From: Pseudomonadota bacterium
GTDB lineage: Bacteria > SAR324 > NAC60-12
Reading direction: 5' to 3'
Length of the DNA stretch: 6,741 nt
NCBI GenBank assembly: GCA_014381795.1
Contig: JACNKY010000233.1
Coordinates: 1-6,741, forward strand
Position 1 is the stretch's first letter; each line of letters begins with the position of its first letter. This document shows, piece after piece, positions 5,738 to 6,741 of the stretch. The notes below the pieces were generated by a model, which saw only the letters and a program-made list of their open reading frames with translations, made no database searches and was not told where the DNA came from. The translations under genes and the position numbers were made by a program.

Positions 5738-6741
5738 TTACAAAATATAACGGCTTAAATCCTGATTCTTCAATAAGTTAGTAATTCTGCTTTTAATATA
5801 TTCCGGGGTTACTGTTACTTTCTGTCCTTTCAAATCCGGGGCGGTAAAACTAACTTCTTCAAGCAGTTGTTCCATGACTGTGTGTAGACGACGCGCTCCG
5901 ATATTTTCAGAATCCTCGTTAATTTGACAGGCAATTTCAGCAATTGTATCAATTGCGTCTTTGGTAAATTCCAATTCAACACCTTCTGTTTTCATCAATG
6001 CAGTGTATTGAACTATCAGCGCGTTTTTTGGTTCTGTGAGAATACGGACAAAATCTTCTTTGCTAAGTGATTGAAGTTCAACACGAATTGGAAAACGTCC
6101 TTGTAGTTCCGGAATCATGTCTGACGGTTTAGAAAGGTGAAATGCGCCTGCAGCAATGAAAAGAATGTGATCGGTTTGAACAGGTCCGTATTTGGTGTTG
6201 ACTGTTGAACCCTCTACAATCGGCAGTAAATCCCGCTGTACGCCTTCTCTGGAAACGTCTGGTCCCTGGGAATGGCTACGGCGCGAAGCAACTTTGTCAA
6301 TTTCGTCCAGAAAGACAATTCCGCTTTGTTCGACACGAGTGACTGCTTCACGGGTGACTTCTTCCATGTCAATCAATTTGCCGACTTCTTCCTGTTGTAA
6401 TATTTTCCGTGCATCCTCAATACTGACACGACGTCGCTTGGATTGCTTAGGCATCATATTTGAGAGCATGTCACGAATATTCATATCCATGTTGTCGTTC
6501 ATTGAAACAGGCATAAATTCCATCACTGCTCCTGAAGGCCGCTCCGAAACATCCAGTTCAACCATACGATCATCCAAAACTCCGGAGCTTAGTTTCTTTC
6601 GAAATTTCTCCCGCGTTGGATTTGTTGGAACTTCTTCTGAGGAATCTTCGTTTTTACTTTCCAAGGGAGGCAGAAGCAAATCCAGCAAACGTTCTTCCAC
6701 CATTTCTTTGGCGGCTTCCTGTTTACGCTCCATTTGCTCAT
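5738..6741 (-). CDS. hslU: ATP-dependent protease ATPase subunit HslU, 5' truncated
   Basis: AAA+ unfoldase that forms a hexamer and feeds unfolded proteins into the HslV peptidase. The reading frame runs off the right edge, so the ATG at 6733 is internal; about 110 residues, including Walker A and the pore loop, are outside. Counting from that methionine: the family-specific I domain fills about 1-130 (start [13 protein letters not shown], later [12 protein letters not shown]); Walker B is VFLDEIDKV (140-148, Asp143 Glu144); sensor 1 region [11 protein letters not shown] (189-199); arginine finger Arg213 in [12 protein letters not shown]; sensor 2 [16 protein letters not shown] (278-293). 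The C-terminus QDLSRYIL matches the tail that docks in HslV pockets and triggers it (E. coli EDLSRFIL), so the complex should be functional. In many bacteria hslV lies just upstream; here that would be beyond 6741. First visible gene of the leftward cluster. Confidence 0.97.
   Translation of the reverse strand, partial: EQMERKQEAAKEMVEERLLDLLLPPLESKNEDSSEEVPTNPTREKFRKKLSSGVLDDRMVELDVSERPSGAVMEFMPVSMNDNMDMNIRDMLSNMMPKQSKRRRVSIEDARKILQQEEVGKLIDMEEVTREAVTRVEQSGIVFLDEIDKVASRRSHSQGPDVSREGVQRDLLPIVEGSTVNTKYGPVQTDHILFIAAGAFHLSKPSDMIPELQGRFPIRVELQSLSKEDFVRILTEPKNALIVQYTALMKTEGVELEFTKDAIDTIAEIACQINEDSENIGARRLHTVMEQLLEEVSFTAPDLKGQKVTVTPEYIKSRITNLLKNQDLSRYIL

Noticed and set aside
1..6741. Defence system, mobile element, CRISPR, tRNA or other new multi-gene system
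   Set aside because: All clear genes are housekeeping families; no transposase, integrase, toxin-antitoxin pair, repeat array or tRNA fold was seen.

Overview
The window looks like ordinary chromosomal housekeeping DNA from a Gram-negative-type bacterium that is moderately AT-rich (about 40-43% GC by eye). It has bacterial operon spacing, an HslU unfoldase, a lipoprotein signal peptidase and no sign of introns. The histidyl-tRNA synthetase belongs to a bacterial subtype that, from memory, resembles plant-organelle enzymes. A deltaproteobacterial or SAR324-like lineage is a guess only. I see no phage, insertion sequence, CRISPR array, tRNA or rRNA, and no new multi-gene system.

Layout. The left third is read rightward: the 3' part of a flavoprotein disulfide-oxidoreductase gene of the Lpd/SthA family (1-948, 5' end outside the window), then pyruvate kinase (993-2444). 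The right two thirds are read leftward, in transcription order: hslU (6741-5738, 5' end outside the window), a family 4 uracil-DNA glycosylase (5634-4726), hisS (4677-3394), lspA (3397-2873), and directly behind lspA a broken small gene for an exported SH3-domain protein (2876-2564). The two groups converge on a short stretch with no gene at 2445-2563.

How the genes fit together. The right group mixes protein quality control (HslU), uracil repair, tRNA charging and lipoprotein maturation, so it is a co-transcribed housekeeping cluster and not one pathway. hisS and lspA overlap by four bases (TTGA), which implies translational coupling. The left pair belongs to central metabolism (NAD(P)/FAD redox and the last step of glycolysis).

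Main find. The 428 bases between pyk and lspA, which look non-coding in any single frame, hold a coherent 103-residue protein when three one-base homopolymer differences are allowed. It starts with TTG in a TTGA overlap with lspA, copying the hisS/lspA junction. It has a signal peptide with a VFA cleavage site and a bacterial SH3-like domain. It is either a young pseudogene or a gene damaged by sequencing errors. A smaller possible frame change near the end of the first gene (about 890-900) has the same flavour. Other points: two or three TTG starts, a HisRS motif 3 without its usual arginine, and a perfect palindrome between hslU and the glycosylase gene.
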